This document shows, piece by piece, positions 36,649 to 46,314 of a stretch of 64,000 bases of DNA. Every line of letters starts with the position of its first letter. Within the stretch, counting starts at the first letter, position 1. The DNA lies in contig NZ_CP104272.1 of assembly GCF_025244865.1 (NCBI RefSeq), forward strand, positions 1,364,001-1,428,000, in the 5' to 3' direction. This DNA is from Arthrobacter sp. zg-Y1110 (GTDB lineage Bacteria; Actinomycetota; Actinomycetes; Actinomycetales; Micrococcaceae). A program made the position numbers and the translations under genes. Under the pieces are notes generated by a model. That model had not been told where the DNA came from, made no database searches, and was given only the letters and a program-made list of their open reading frames with translations.

Positions 36649-37527
36649 TCAGGGAAGGGTCAGAACTTCGGCGCCGTCATCAGTGACGAGCAGGGTGTGC
36701 TCGAACTGCGCGGTGCGTTTGCGGTCCTTGGTGAGGACTGTCCAGTTGTCATCCCACATGTCCCACTCGATGGTGCCGAGAGTGAGCATAGGTTCAATCG
36801 TAAACACCATTCCCGGTTCAATCAGCCTGCTGTAGGCGGGCGCGGCGTCGTAATGCGGAATGATCAGGCCGGTGTGGAAGGCTTCCCCGACGCCGTGGCC
36901 GGTGAAGTCACGGACAACACCGTAGCCGAAACGCTTGGCGTAGGACTCGATGGTGCGGCCGATGACATTGATTTCCCGGCCCGGGGCGACGGCCTTGATG
37001 GCCCGGCGCAGCGATTCCTGGGTGCGCTCCACGAGCAGCCGGGACTCGTCGTCGACGTCTCCGACGAGGAAGGTCCAGTTGGTGTCGCCGTGGACGCCGT
37101 TGATGTAGGCGGTGATATCGATGTTGATGATGTCGCCGTCCTGCAGCACCGTGGTGTCCGGAATGCCGTGGCAGATGACTTCGTTCACGGAGGAGCACAG
37201 GGACTTCGGGAATCCGCGGTAGCCCAGCGTGGACGGGTAGGCGTTGGAGTCCAGCAGGAACTGGTGGCCGATCCGGTCCAGTTCGTCGGTGGTGACGCCG
37301 GGAGCAATGTGCCGGCCGACCTCAACGATGGCCTGCGCGGCAATCCGGCTGGCGATCCGGATCTTCTCGATGGTTTCCGCGGACTTAACCTCGGACCCGG
37401 TGAACGGTGCGGGTGCTTCCCTGTCCACGTATTCGGGGCGGGGGATCGACGCCGGAACCCGGAGCCGGGGGCTCACGCTCCCCGGTGTCAGGTGTCCAAC
37501 GGGTGCAGTGGCAAGTTTCTGGGGCAT
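36649..37527 (-). CDS. map: Methionine aminopeptidase
   Basis: A 292-residue metalloprotease that removes the initiator Met from nascent proteins. The five metal ligands are recognisable: [16 protein letters not shown] (two Asp), GHGVGEAFH (His), TIEPM (Glu) and QFEHT (Glu). An N-terminal extension of about 40 residues with [16 protein letters not shown] is typical of the actinobacterial MetAP-Ic form with a Pro-rich SH3-binding-like segment. ATG 37527 is supported by TAAGAT ending 7 nt upstream and the family N-terminus; the open frame extends upstream to 37641 without support. ppgK follows on the same strand. Confidence 0.96.
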   Translation of the reverse strand: MPQKLATAPVGHLTPGSVSPRLRVPASIPRPEYVDREAPAPFTGSEVKSAETIEKIRIASRIAAQAIVEVGRHIAPGVTTDELDRIGHQFLLDSNAYPSTLGYRGFPKSLCSSVNEVICHGIPDTTVLQDGDIINIDITAYINGVHGDTNWTFLVGDVDDESRLLVERTQESLRRAIKAVAPGREINVIGRTIESYAKRFGYGVVRDFTGHGVGEAFHTGLIIPHYDAAPAYSRLIEPGMVFTIEPMLTLGTIEWDMWDDNWTVLTKDRKRTAQFEHTLLVTDDGAEVLTLP

Positions 37528-37534
37528 ACCATCG

Positions 37535-37540
37535 ATCTTA
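37535..37540 (-). promoter_or_regulatory. -10 hexamer of leaderless map
   Basis: TAAGAT on the minus strand ends 7 nt before the map ATG at 37527. Confidence 0.5.
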
Positions 37541-37663
37541 TCGCCAGCGCGCCCGAGGGTGGGACGGGACGGCCGGCAGGGCACGTCCGATCCATGCGCA
37601 ACGCACACGCACGGGATACGCAAGGCATCAGCAAGTTCCAAGGCACGTCAACAGGAGGACCCC

Positions 37664-37825
37664 ATGACCGATTACTGGTTCAACGTAGTGACCCACGAGG
37701 TGGAGGAGGGCCCGCAGTCGGACTGGACAAAGCTGCTGGGGCCGTACCCCACCCGCGAGGAAGCCGAGCTCGCGCTGCAGAAGGTGCAGGCACGGAACAA
37801 GGCCTGGGACGCCGACGAAGACTAG
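37664..37825 (+). CDS. Small SPOR-like protein, 53 residues
   Basis: A 53-residue soluble protein (starts MTDYWFNVVTHEVEEGP) with the pattern GPYPTREEAELALQKVQARN typical of a minimal SPOR-like fold; annotated in many actinobacteria as SPOR domain-containing or methionine-aminopeptidase-linked small protein. There is no signal peptide or membrane helix, so septal peptidoglycan binding in the usual exported sense is doubtful. AGGAGG lies about 5 nt before ATG 37664, one of the best Shine-Dalgarno sequences in the window. It diverges from map and converges on panB, whose stop lies 12 bp away inside a shared palindrome. Confidence 0.85.
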   Translation: MTDYWFNVVTHEVEEGPQSDWTKLLGPYPTREEAELALQKVQARNKAWDADED

Positions 37826-37840
37826 GGGCTAGGCCCCTAG
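37822..37840. terminator. Short palindrome shared by two convergent stop codons
   Basis: CTAGGGG and CCCCTAG pair around CTAGG; the left arm holds the stop of the SPOR-like gene and the right arm the stop of panB. Without T-runs it is at best a weak terminator. Confidence 0.4.
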
Positions 37841-38703
37841 AAGCTGTGCTCCGGGCCGGGGAAGGAACCGCTGCGTACCTCATCGGCGTATTCCTTCGCC
37901 GCCCGGGACAGTTCGGTCCGCAGGTCCGCGAACGCCTTGACGAAACGCGGCTGCTTCCCGCCGCGCAGGCCGGCCATGTCCTGCCAGACCAGCACCTGCC
38001 CCGTGGTGGCGTTGCCCGCGCCGATCCCGATGGTGGGTACCCGCACTGCGGCGTCGACCTCCGCGGCGACGTCGGCGGGCACCATTTCCATCAACACGCA
38101 GAACGCGCCGGCCTCCGCGAGGGCGACGGCGTCCTGCACCACTGCGGCTCCCGCATCGCCGCGGCCCTGCACCTTGTAGCCGCCGAGCGCGTGCTCGGCC
38201 TGCGGAGTGAAGCCCACGTGCGCCATGACCGGAATGCCTGCCGCTGTCATGGCGCGGACATGGTCAACGTAATGCCGCCCGCCTTCCATCTTCACCGCAT
38301 GGACCAGGCCTTCCTTCATGAGCCGCACCGAGGACTCGATGGCCTGGGCGGGGGAAACCTCGTAGGAGCCGAAGGGAAGGTCGCAGACCACCAGCGAGTG
38401 GCTGGCTCCGGCGGTAACGGACCGGGCGAAGACGATCATCTCGTCCATGGTGATAGGCAGGGTGGTGGCATGGCCCATCACATTGTTCGCGGCCGAATCG
38501 CCCACCAGCAGCACCTCGATGCCGGCTTCGTCGAAAATGCCGGCGGCGTACTGGTCATAGGCGGTCAGCATGGCGAACCGGCCGCCGTTGTCTTTCAACT
38601 GCTGCAGGTGCGAGATGCGGATTTTCTTCAGCACCGGTGCTTCAGGAACGGAAGGGTCCGCGGGACTGGCTGCGTACGGGGAGGGCTGTTCGGCACTGGT
38701 CAT
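37837..38703 (-). CDS. panB: 3-methyl-2-oxobutanoate hydroxymethyltransferase
   Basis: A 288-residue TIM-barrel enzyme of pantothenate synthesis that transfers a hydroxymethyl group from 5,10-methylenetetrahydrofolate to ketoisovalerate. Motifs: RISHLQQLKDNGGRFAMLTAYD, VGDSAANNVMGHATTLPITMDEM (Mg2+ Asp within), DLPFGSYEVSP, VKMEGG, VMAHVGFTPQ and GIGAGNATTGQVLVWQDMAGL. ATG 38703 follows TAGGCT by 6 nt. No panC or panD lies nearby, so the pathway is scattered. An N-terminal extension of about 25 residues precedes the barrel. Confidence 0.97.
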   Translation of the reverse strand: MTSAEQPSPYAASPADPSVPEAPVLKKIRISHLQQLKDNGGRFAMLTAYDQYAAGIFDEAGIEVLLVGDSAANNVMGHATTLPITMDEMIVFARSVTAGASHSLVVCDLPFGSYEVSPAQAIESSVRLMKEGLVHAVKMEGGRHYVDHVRAMTAAGIPVMAHVGFTPQAEHALGGYKVQGRGDAGAAVVQDAVALAEAGAFCVLMEMVPADVAAEVDAAVRVPTIGIGAGNATTGQVLVWQDMAGLRGGKQPRFVKAFADLRTELSRAAKEYADEVRSGSFPGPEHSF

Positions 38704-38709
38704 GCTTCG

Positions 38710-38715
38710 AGCCTA
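38710..38715 (-). promoter_or_regulatory. -10 hexamer of leaderless panB
   Basis: TAGGCT on the minus strand ends 6 nt before the panB ATG at 38703. Confidence 0.5.
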
Positions 38716-38854
38716 CTAAACAACGCACCGCGGGGACCCGCCCGGCGGGTTCGTTGCGGGGATCCCCGCGGGCTGCCGACCAAATCCTGCACACGTAGGT
38801 AGAGTGAAGAAGGTTTCACATGTCTCTGAGCCGTGTACAGGAAAGAAGGTAAGG

Positions 38855-40195
38855 ATGAACCGCCAGCAGGAATTCGTTCTGCGCACCATCGAGGAGCGCG
38901 ATGTCCGGTTTGTGCGGTTGTGGTTTACCGACGTCGTCGGCCAGCTGAAGTCCGTGGCGCTGGCGCCGGCGGAAGTGGAAGGCGCCTTCGAGGAAGGCCT
39001 GGGCTTTGACGGTTCCTCGGTCGAGGGCCTGGCCCGGATCTTCGAGTCGGACCTGCTGGCCCAGCCGGATCCCTCCACCTTCCAGATCCTGCCCTGGCGC
39101 GGCGACGAGGAGCAGACCTCACGGATGTTCTGCGACATCCTCACCCCGGACGGCCAGCCGTCGGCTGCCGACCCGCGGAACGTGCTCAAGCGCCAGCTGG
39201 CGAAGGCCGCGGACATGGGCTTCACCTGCTACACCCACCCCGAGATCGAGTTCTACCTGCTGAAGTCGGACGAACTCGGCGAAGACGGCCAGCCCGTTCC
39301 CGTGGACCAGGCCGGCTACTTCGACCACGTCCCGGGCGGCGTCGCGCAGGACTTCCGCCGCACGGCCGTATCCATGCTTGAAGCAGTGGGTATCTCCGTG
39401 GAGTTCAGCCATCACGAGGCCGGGCCGGGTCAGAACGAGATCGACCTGCGCTATGCCGATGCCCTGCAGACCGCGGACAACATCATGACCTTCCGCACAG
39501 TGGTCAAGGAAGTCGCGTTGATGACCAACTGCTACGCGAGCTTTATGCCCAAACCGTTCTCGCACCATCCCGGTTCCGGCATGCACACCCACTTCTCCCT
39601 CTTTGAGGGCGACAGCAACGCCTTCTTCCAGGCCGGTGCCGAGTTCCAGCTCTCCACCACCGCACGCCAGTTCATGGCGGGCATCCTGCGGCACGCCCCG
39701 GAATTCACGGCAGTCACCAACCAGTTCGTGAACTCCTACAAGCGGCTTTGGGGCGGCGGCGAAGCCCCGAGCTACCTGTCCTGGGGCCACAACAACCGGT
39801 CCGCACTGCTTCGGGTGCCGCTGTACAAGCCGAACAAGGGGCAGTCCGCCCGCATCGAGTACCGCGGTATCGACGCCGCAGCCAACCCGTACCTGTCCTA
39901 CGCGGTGCTGCTCGGGGCCGGCCTGAAGGGCATTGAAGAGGGCTATGACCTGCCCCCGGGCGCCGAAGACGACATCGAGAGCCTGAGCGCCGCAGAACGC
40001 AGGGCCATGGGCCACGACCCGCTGCCGGCGTCCCTGCATGACGCCGTGCGCGTTATGGAGGAGTCCGAGCTGGTGGCCGACATCCTGGGCGAGCAGGTCT
40101 TCGAGAACTTCCTGCGCAACAAGCGTGCGGACTGGAACGAATACCGCCAGCAGGTGACCAGGTTCGAGCTGCAGAAGAACCTGGGCATCCTCTAG
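38855..40195 (+). CDS. glnA2: Glutamine synthetase, GlnA2 type
   Basis: A 446-residue type I glutamine synthetase homologue. The beta-grasp segment (FVRLWFTDVVGQLKSVAL) and catalytic signatures are present: GFDGSSVEGLARIFESDL, EIEFYLL, GPGQNEIDLRY, FMPKPFSHHPGSGMHTHFSL and NRSALLRVP. It is shorter than GlnA1 at 49.4 kb and lacks the [10 protein letters not shown] adenylylation segment, having GYDLPPGAEDDIE instead. With glnE directly downstream (16 nt) the order matches M. tuberculosis glnA2-glnE. ATG 38855 has AAGGTAAGG upstream; a possible -10, TAGAGT, lies near 38797. The enzyme may act as a secondary or non-glutamine-specific synthetase; GlnA1 is likely the main one. Confidence 0.94.
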   Translation: MNRQQEFVLRTIEERDVRFVRLWFTDVVGQLKSVALAPAEVEGAFEEGLGFDGSSVEGLARIFESDLLAQPDPSTFQILPWRGDEEQTSRMFCDILTPDGQPSAADPRNVLKRQLAKAADMGFTCYTHPEIEFYLLKSDELGEDGQPVPVDQAGYFDHVPGGVAQDFRRTAVSMLEAVGISVEFSHHEAGPGQNEIDLRYADALQTADNIMTFRTVVKEVALMTNCYASFMPKPFSHHPGSGMHTHFSLFEGDSNAFFQAGAEFQLSTTARQFMAGILRHAPEFTAVTNQFVNSYKRLWGGGEAPSYLSWGHNNRSALLRVPLYKPNKGQSARIEYRGIDAAANPYLSYAVLLGAGLKGIEEGYDLPPGAEDDIESLSAAERRAMGHDPLPASLHDAVRVMEESELVADILGEQVFENFLRNKRADWNEYRQQVTRFELQKNLGIL

Positions 40196-40211
40196 GAAGG
40201 GGCCGGCACCG

Positions 40212-43200
40212 ATGAGCCTGACTCGACGGCTGATCGCCACGGGTTTCCGCGACCTGGAAAAAAGCACGCGGTTCCTGGCGGCTTCGGAGCTCGAGGGCAT
40301 CGATGAGGACGCGCTGTTCGCGGGCTTCAACTGCTCGGCGGATCCGGACCTGGCACTGCAGTCGCTGGTTCGGCTGATCGGCCGTGCCCCGGAGCTGGTG
40401 GAACTGGTCAACGGCGGCGCCGAGCGCAGCGAAGCCCTGTTCCGGCTCCTGGGGGCCTCGGACGCCTTGGCGGAGTTCCTGATGCGGCATCCCGGGGATG
40501 TCGGCGTGCTGCACCGCGAGCTGCGCGCCGAACCGGGCAGCACGGATGAACCCACCCTGCGGGCCTCGCTGCTGGACGCCGTACATGCGGGCAGCGGCGC
40601 AGCACCCGTGGCCGGCCTGACGGGCACCGAAGCCTACGTGGCGCTGCGGGCCCGGTACCGCCGGCACCTGCTGGACCTTGCCGTGCGGGACCTTGGCGCG
40701 GCGTCGCCCACTGACTTCCTGCCTGCGGCCGGACGCGAGCTCGCTGACCTGGCCGGCGCGGCCCTGGAAGCTGCGTTGGCGGTCTCCCGGGCGGAGCTGA
40801 CGGCAAGCTACCCGGCCGAAGAAATCTCCGCCGTGCGCCTGGCCGTCATCGGGATGGGCAAGGCCGGCGCGCGCGAACTGAACTACATCTCCGACGTCGA
40901 CGTCATCTACGTGATCGAATCCTCCGGGCTGCCGGAAGAGCGGGCCTCCGCCATCGGCACGGCTCTGGCCGCCGGGATTTCCCGCGCCATCAACGCTTCA
41001 GCACCGGAGCCCCCGCTTTGGGAGGTGGACACCAACCTGCGTCCCGAGGGCAAGGACGGCCCGCTGGTCCGCACCTTGGACTCGCATCTGAACTACTACC
41101 AGCGCTGGGCGCACAGCTGGGAGTTCCAGGCGCTGCTGAAGGCCCGCGCCATGGCCGGGGACAGGGACCTGGGCCGGCGCTACGAAGAAGCCGTCGCCCC
41201 CTTGATCTGGAGCAGTTCCGAGCGGGACGGATTCGTCGAATCGGTGCAGGCCATGCGCCGCAGGGTCACCGACAACATTCCCGCCCACGAAGAGGCGCGG
41301 CAGCTGAAGCTGGGCAGCGGCGGACTGCGCGACGTCGAATTCACCGTCCAGCTGCTGCAGCTGGTGCACGGGCGGGTCGACGAATCCCTCCGGGTGCGCA
41401 CCACAACCGCTGCGATTGCCGCGCTCAGCGACGCCGGGTTCATCGGGCGTACCGATGCCCGGGAACTGGACGAGTCCTACCGCTACCTCCGCGTGCTGGA
41501 ACACCGCATCCAAATGGTGCACATGCGCCGCACCCACCTGATGCCCGAGAGCGAAGCCGCACTGCGGGCCCTCGCCAAGTCCAGCGCCGGGTCCCTTTCC
41601 CCTGAGCGGCCCAGCGCCGAACGCCTGCAGGAACAGTGGCAGCGCCGCAAGCGCCTGGTGCGGCGGCTGCATGAGAGTATCTTCTACCGCCCGCTGCTGA
41701 GCACCGCGGCGAACCTGAGCGCGGACGAGGTCCGGCTGACACCCGAGGCAGCCCAGGCCCGCCTGGCCGCACTGGGCTACGCGGATCCCCGCGGCGCCAT
41801 GCGCCACATCGAGGCGCTGACCGTGGGAGTCAGCCGCCGTGCCGCGCTGCAGCGGCAGCTCCTTCCGGTGCTGCTGGCGTGGCTGGCCGACGGCGTGGAC
41901 CCCGACGCCGGCCTGCTGGGATTCCGGCGGCTCAGCGAAAACCTGGGCGATACGCACTGGTACCTGGGCATGCTGCGCGACTCTTCGGCCGCGGGGGAGC
42001 GGCTGTGCTCCATCCTGTCCTCGAGCCGGTTCATTACCGACCTGCTGGAGGTCTCGCCGGAATCCACCTCCTGGCTGGCCTCCGACAAGGACCTGGTGCC
42101 GGCGTCCTTTGACACGCAGTGGCAGGAAATCCAGTCAAAGATGTCCCGCCATCCCCTCCCTGCGGAGGCCATGCGGCTGATCCGGCTGATCCGCCGGCGG
42201 GAGATGCTGCGCATTGCCATCGCCGACAGCGCTGGCCTGCTCAGCCAGCAGGACGTCGGCCGTGCCCTGGCCGATGCCGACCGTGCCGCTGTCCTTGGAG
42301 CCCTGCATGTTGCGGAGTCGGAGGTGTTCGGCAGCAGCGAGAAGCTCACCGATCTGCTGGTAGTCGCGATGGGCCGCCAGGGCGGACGGGAGATCGGCTA
42401 TGGTTCCGACGCCGACGTGATGTACGTGCACCGCCCGCTGCCCGGCGTCGACCCGGCGGCAGCGCAGGCGCAGGCGGAGAAGGTTGTCTCGCAGATCTCC
42501 ACTTTCCTGCAGCAGCCCTGCAGCCCGGCCGTCCAGGCCGAACGCCCCCTGGTCCTCGACGCCGGACTGCGCCCCGAGGGCCGGCAGGGGCCGCTGGTAC
42601 GCAGCCTGGAGTCGTACCGCGGCTACTACGAGCGCTGGTCGGTGATCTGGGAAGCGCAGGCCCTGCTGCGGGCGCGTCCGATGGCCGGCAGCGATGCTCT
42701 TGCCGAGGACTTCATGGCCCTGATCGATCCGGTCCGCTACCCGGAGGAGGTCACGGTCAAGGACGTACGGGAAATCCGCCGGATCAAGGCCAGGGTGGAA
42801 GCCGAACGGCTGCCCCGAGGGGCCGATCCCTCCCGCCAGCTCAAACTCGGACGCGGCAGCCTCAGCGACGTTGAGTGGCTGGTCCAGCTGCTCCAGCTGC
42901 AGCACGCGCACCGCGTGCCGGAGCTGCGGACGACGGCGACCCTTCCCGCACTGGACGCGATCGAGGCGGCGGAGCTGCTTCCCGCCGTCGACGTCGACAC
43001 CCTCCGCCAGGCCTGGCTGCTCGCCAGCCGGGTCCGAAGCGCAAATGTTATCCGCGGCGGACGGAACCCCGACGTGCTGCCCTCCTCCCGCCGGGAACTG
43101 GACGCCGTGGCCCGCTGGTGCGGTTACGGCGCAGGCCAGGGCGGAGTCCTGGAGGAGGACTACCTCAAGCTCACCCGGCATGCCCGGGCCGTTTTCGAAC

Positions 43201-43226
43201 GGTATTTCTACGGATACGGGACCTAG
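40212..43226 (+). CDS. glnE: Bifunctional glutamine synthetase adenylyltransferase/adenylyl-removing enzyme
   Basis: A 1004-residue two-headed enzyme that attaches and removes AMP on a Tyr of glutamine synthetase. Two nucleotidyltransferase domains are visible: an N-terminal one with GMGKAGARELNYISDVDVIY (about 213-233) for adenylyl removal and a C-terminal one with AMGRQGGREIGYGSDADVMY (about 719-738) for adenylylation. Each is followed by a helical GlnD-UR domain (LKLGSGGLRDVEFTVQLLQL and LKLGRGSLSDVEWLVQLLQL). Its target is probably GlnA1, whose Tyr402 segment is conserved. It starts 16 nt after glnA2. Length matches the family (about 950-1000). Confidence 0.97.
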   Translation: MSLTRRLIATGFRDLEKSTRFLAASELEGIDEDALFAGFNCSADPDLALQSLVRLIGRAPELVELVNGGAERSEALFRLLGASDALAEFLMRHPGDVGVLHRELRAEPGSTDEPTLRASLLDAVHAGSGAAPVAGLTGTEAYVALRARYRRHLLDLAVRDLGAASPTDFLPAAGRELADLAGAALEAALAVSRAELTASYPAEEISAVRLAVIGMGKAGARELNYISDVDVIYVIESSGLPEERASAIGTALAAGISRAINASAPEPPLWEVDTNLRPEGKDGPLVRTLDSHLNYYQRWAHSWEFQALLKARAMAGDRDLGRRYEEAVAPLIWSSSERDGFVESVQAMRRRVTDNIPAHEEARQLKLGSGGLRDVEFTVQLLQLVHGRVDESLRVRTTTAAIAALSDAGFIGRTDARELDESYRYLRVLEHRIQMVHMRRTHLMPESEAALRALAKSSAGSLSPERPSAERLQEQWQRRKRLVRRLHESIFYRPLLSTAANLSADEVRLTPEAAQARLAALGYADPRGAMRHIEALTVGVSRRAALQRQLLPVLLAWLADGVDPDAGLLGFRRLSENLGDTHWYLGMLRDSSAAGERLCSILSSSRFITDLLEVSPESTSWLASDKDLVPASFDTQWQEIQSKMSRHPLPAEAMRLIRLIRRREMLRIAIADSAGLLSQQDVGRALADADRAAVLGALHVAESEVFGSSEKLTDLLVVAMGRQGGREIGYGSDADVMYVHRPLPGVDPAAAQAQAEKVVSQISTFLQQPCSPAVQAERPLVLDAGLRPEGRQGPLVRSLESYRGYYERWSVIWEAQALLRARPMAGSDALAEDFMALIDPVRYPEEVTVKDVREIRRIKARVEAERLPRGADPSRQLKLGRGSLSDVEWLVQLLQLQHAHRVPELRTTATLPALDAIEAAELLPAVDVDTLRQAWLLASRVRSANVIRGGRNPDVLPSSRRELDAVARWCGYGAGQGGVLEEDYLKLTRHARAVFERYFYGYGT

Positions 43227-43336
43227 GTCACGCTCCTGAAGGCCCTTCCAGTTCGTTGCATTGCCACTGCTCTAGGTACGCTCTATGAGGGCATTTGCGG
43301 CGTGGGCCGCAGTGAAAGAGCTAGGAGACGTTTACT

Positions 43337-44797
43337 TTGCTTAGTGGCAAACGGGCCTTAAAGGGCCCGGCTAAACTGGCCGTACCGCTGACCACCTTCC
43401 TCGCAACCCTGGCTTTGCTGCTGGGGATACCTGCGGCCGGAGCCTTTGCAGCGGACGGCGTCGAGGGTGAGACCTTCGTCATCGGCACCGATACCACCTT
43501 CGCACCGTTCGAATTCCGTGAAAACGGCGAACTGGTCGGTATCGATATGGACCTTCTCAACGCAATCGCCGAGGAGGAGGGCTTCAATGTCGAAATCCAG
43601 TCCCTCGGCTTTGACGCGGCACTGCAGTCGCTGCAGTCCAACCAGGTGGACGGCGTCATCGCCGGCATGTCCATCACCGACGAGCGCCGGCAGGTCTTCG
43701 ACTTCTCGGATCCGTACTTCGAGTCCGGCATCCAGATGGCCGTCGCCGAGAACAACGACGACGTCGCCGGGTACGAGGATCTTCGCGGCAAGCGCGTAGC
43801 GGTCAAGACCGGGACAGAAGGTCAGACGTTCGCCGAGTCCATCAAGGACGAGTACGGCTTTGAGGTGGTTGCGTTCGCGCAGTCCGCCCAGATGTACGAC
43901 GACGTCAAGGCCGGCGGCTCCGTGGCCGTGTTTGATGATTACCCCGTGCTTGCCTACGGTGTGGCTTCCGGCAACGGCCTGAAGACCGTCACCGAGAAGG
44001 AAGCCGGCAGCTCGTACGGTTTCGCCGTGAACAAGGGTGCCAACCCCGAACTCCTCACCGCCTTCAACGCCGGCCTCGCCGACCTGAAGGAAAGCGGCGA
44101 ATACGACGAAATCCTGGACACCTACCTGGAAGCCGGCGCCAAGGACTCAAGCTTCTGGTCCCTCATCACGGACAACGGCCCGGCCTTCGCCAAGGGCATG
44201 GGGCTGACCCTGCTGGCAACCGCACTGTCGTTGCTCTTCGCGCTCGTCCTGGGCGTGTTCTTCGGCTTCCTGAAGGTCGGCTCGTCAAAGATCCTGCGCG
44301 GCATCGCCACCGTGTACGTGAGTATTTTCCGCGGCACCCCGGTGCTGGTCCAGGCCTTCTTCTTCTACTTCGGCCTGCCGCAGATCATCGGCCAGCCGGT
44401 GGACGTGCTGACGGCCGGCGTGCTGACCCTGAGCCTCAACGCGGGCGCCTACATGACCGAGATTGTCCGCGGCGGCATCCAGTCCGTGGATCCCGGCCAG
44501 ATGGAAGCGGCACGCAGCCTCGGACTGGGCTACGGGAAGACCATGCAGAAGGTCATCATTCCCCAGGCCATCAAGATCATGACGCCTTCCTTCATCAACC
44601 AGTTCGTCATTACCTTGAAGGACACCTCCCTGCTTGCCGTTATCGGCTTTGCGGAGCTGACGTACCAGGGCCAGCAGATCTACGCGGTGAACTTCCGTAC
44701 CGCAGAGGTCCTGATCATCGTGGCGGCCCTGTACTTCATCGTCATTACGCTGCTGACCAAGCTGGCGGACGTCCTGGATAAGAGGTTTAACAAGTGA
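43337..44797 (+). CDS. Amino-acid ABC transporter: substrate-binding protein fused to permease
   Basis: A 486-residue fusion. A signal-anchor (about 14-38) leads to a periplasmic-type binding domain of the glutamine/polar amino-acid family (about 46-265: [53 protein letters not shown]). Then comes a HisM/GlnP-type permease with several helices (about 290-480) and the EAA loop [23 protein letters not shown] that docks the ATPase. Tethered binding-protein/permease fusions of this GlnPH type occur in Gram-positives. A TTG start at 43337 is supported by AGGAG 9 nt upstream. The ATPase gene overlaps the stop. Glutamine, glutamate or a related amino acid is the likely substrate given the glnA2-glnE neighbours, but this is not proven. 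Confidence 0.93.
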   Translation: MLSGKRALKGPAKLAVPLTTFLATLALLLGIPAAGAFAADGVEGETFVIGTDTTFAPFEFRENGELVGIDMDLLNAIAEEEGFNVEIQSLGFDAALQSLQSNQVDGVIAGMSITDERRQVFDFSDPYFESGIQMAVAENNDDVAGYEDLRGKRVAVKTGTEGQTFAESIKDEYGFEVVAFAQSAQMYDDVKAGGSVAVFDDYPVLAYGVASGNGLKTVTEKEAGSSYGFAVNKGANPELLTAFNAGLADLKESGEYDEILDTYLEAGAKDSSFWSLITDNGPAFAKGMGLTLLATALSLLFALVLGVFFGFLKVGSSKILRGIATVYVSIFRGTPVLVQAFFFYFGLPQIIGQPVDVLTAGVLTLSLNAGAYMTEIVRGGIQSVDPGQMEAARSLGLGYGKTMQKVIIPQAIKIMTPSFINQFVITLKDTSLLAVIGFAELTYQGQQIYAVNFRTAEVLIIVAALYFIVITLLTKLADVLDKRFNK

Positions 44798-45522
44798 GCA
44801 AGATCCAAACCATCGGACTGCGGAAGTCCTACGGATCCAACGAGGTCCTCAAGGGCCTGGACGTCAGCGTGGCCGAAGGCGAAGTGGTCTGCGTGATCGG
44901 CCCCTCCGGCTCCGGCAAGTCCACGTTCCTGCGCTGCCTGAACAAGCTCGAAGACATCACCGGCGGCACGGTGAAAGTTGACGGTTTCGACCTCACCGAT
45001 CCGAAGGTGAACCTGAACGAGGTGCGCCAGCACATCGGCATGGTCTTCCAGCACTTCAACCTGTTCCCGCACATGAGCGTGCTGGACAACATCATGCTCG
45101 CTCCGGTGCAGCTGAAGAAGGCACCGAAGGCCGAGGTCCGCAAGACCGCGCTGGCACTGCTGGACCGGGTTGGCCTGGCAGACAAGGCCGACGCACGCCC
45201 GGCTCAGCTGTCCGGCGGCCAGAAGCAGCGTGTGGCTATTGCCCGCGCGCTGGCCATGCAGCCTGACATCATGCTCTTCGACGAGGCCACCTCTGCCCTC
45301 GACCCGGAAATGGTGGGCGAAGTGCTCCAGGTCATCCGTGACCTGGCCCGGGAAGGCATGACCATGGTCGTTGTCACCCACGAAATGGGCTTCGCCCGCG
45401 AAGTCGCCGACCGCGTGATCTTCATGGCCGACGGCCACATTGTCGAAGAGAACACCCCGGAGCTGCTCTTCGGCAGCCCGCAGGCTCCGCGGCTTCAGGA
45501 CTTCCTGGCCAAGGTGCTCTAG
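44794..45522 (+). CDS. Amino-acid ABC transporter ATP-binding protein
   Basis: A 242-residue GlnQ/HisP-type ATPase that drives the upstream fused transporter. Walker A is GPSGSGKST (36-44), followed by the Q-loop [14 protein letters not shown], the signature [15 protein letters not shown], Walker [13 protein letters not shown], the D-loop and the switch His in [19 protein letters not shown] 44794 overlaps the stop of the permease fusion (gtga), so subunit synthesis is coupled. It forms a homodimer with two permease copies, a complete importer from two genes. Confidence 0.96.
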   Translation: MSKIQTIGLRKSYGSNEVLKGLDVSVAEGEVVCVIGPSGSGKSTFLRCLNKLEDITGGTVKVDGFDLTDPKVNLNEVRQHIGMVFQHFNLFPHMSVLDNIMLAPVQLKKAPKAEVRKTALALLDRVGLADKADARPAQLSGGQKQRVAIARALAMQPDIMLFDEATSALDPEMVGEVLQVIRDLAREGMTMVVVTHEMGFAREVADRVIFMADGHIVEENTPELLFGSPQAPRLQDFLAKVL

Positions 45523-45563
45523 CGCTCCACCCCGCCCCCGCAGTGGCCGCCGCCGGTATTCGT

Positions 45564-45569
45564 TATGCT
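45564..45569 (+). promoter_or_regulatory. -10 hexamer of the Nudix gene
   Basis: TATGCT ends 7 nt before ATG 45577 and overlaps the in-frame ATG 45565, arguing for the downstream start and a leaderless transcript. Confidence 0.5.
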
Positions 45570-45576
45570 CTTATCA

Positions 45577-46287
45577 ATGAGCGAACTAACCGGTACGGCG
45601 GCCACTGTCGTACTGCTGCGGGATTCCGACGCCGGCCCCGAGGTGCTGCTGCTGGAGCGGCCGACCGCGGGCTCCTTCGGCGGTGCCTGGGTCTTTCCTG
45701 GCGGCCGGGTGGACCCGGACGACCGTGTGGAGGGAGAGCCGGAAGCAGCGGCCGCCCTGCGGGCCGGAGTACGCGAAACCGCTGAAGAAACCGGGCTGGT
45801 CCTTGCTGCCGCGGACCTCATGCCGCTGTCCTGCTGGATTCCGCCGGAGAACATTCCCCGGCGCTACCAGACCTGGTTCTTTGCCGCGAAGGCTCCTGCC
45901 GGGGATATCCACCTCAACCCGGGGGAGCTGCTCAACCACCTGTGGCTCCTGCCGGCGGAGGCTTTGGACCGGCACCGCAACGGGCTGATGCAGCTGGTTG
46001 CGCCGACCTGGGTCACGCTGCACTCCCTGACCTCCGATACCTCCGTCGGTGCGGCCCTGGCCCGGCTTGCGGGTGCTGAACCGGAAACCTTCCGGACCCG
46101 TCCCCTCACCGGATACGAGCCCATGACGGTCCTTGCCTGGGCCGGTGATGAGGAGTACGACGCCGTGGGCGGCACTTCCGGCGCGGCTGCCGGCGGGGCT
46201 TCTGCTCCAGCTTTGGATGCTTCCAGGCCGGCACGGCACCGGCTCGTGATGGACAAGACCTCATGGCGCTACGAGCGCACCCCGTAG
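45577..46287 (+). CDS. Nudix hydrolase
   Basis: A 236-residue protein of the Nudix superfamily, which cleaves nucleoside diphosphates linked to another moiety (substrate unknown; CoA-, sugar- or dinucleotide-type possible). The Nudix box is recognisable but with an insertion: GGRVDPDDRVEGEPEAAA then RAGVRETAEETGLVL, where RETAEETGL supplies the metal-binding Glu residues. Longer than minimal Nudix enzymes; the C-terminal half (TWVTLHSLTSDTS...) resembles the NUDT19/RNR-like long actinobacterial group. The end contains a Gly/Ala-rich loop. ATG 45577 is preferred over 45565, which lies within a -10-like hexamer. Confidence 0.86.
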   Translation: MSELTGTAATVVLLRDSDAGPEVLLLERPTAGSFGGAWVFPGGRVDPDDRVEGEPEAAAALRAGVRETAEETGLVLAAADLMPLSCWIPPENIPRRYQTWFFAAKAPAGDIHLNPGELLNHLWLLPAEALDRHRNGLMQLVAPTWVTLHSLTSDTSVGAALARLAGAEPETFRTRPLTGYEPMTVLAWAGDEEYDAVGGTSGAAAGGASAPALDASRPARHRLVMDKTSWRYERTP

Positions 46288-46314
46288 TTCCGGGATGGGC
46301 CCGGAGCTATTGGC

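Noticed and set aside
36697..38802. 701-codon open frame on the plus strand
   Set aside because: It runs antisense across map and panB, both with complete motifs; codon pattern and translation look like shadow sequence.
38704..38854. GlnR operator before glnA2
   Set aside because: GTTTCACATGT resembles part of the glnA1 operator, but the 6-bp-spaced partners are absent.
43227..43336. GlnR site before the amino-acid transporter
   Set aside because: Only GTCAC-n6-GAAGG is present; the second pair of half-sites is missing, so it does not reach the standard met at glnA1.
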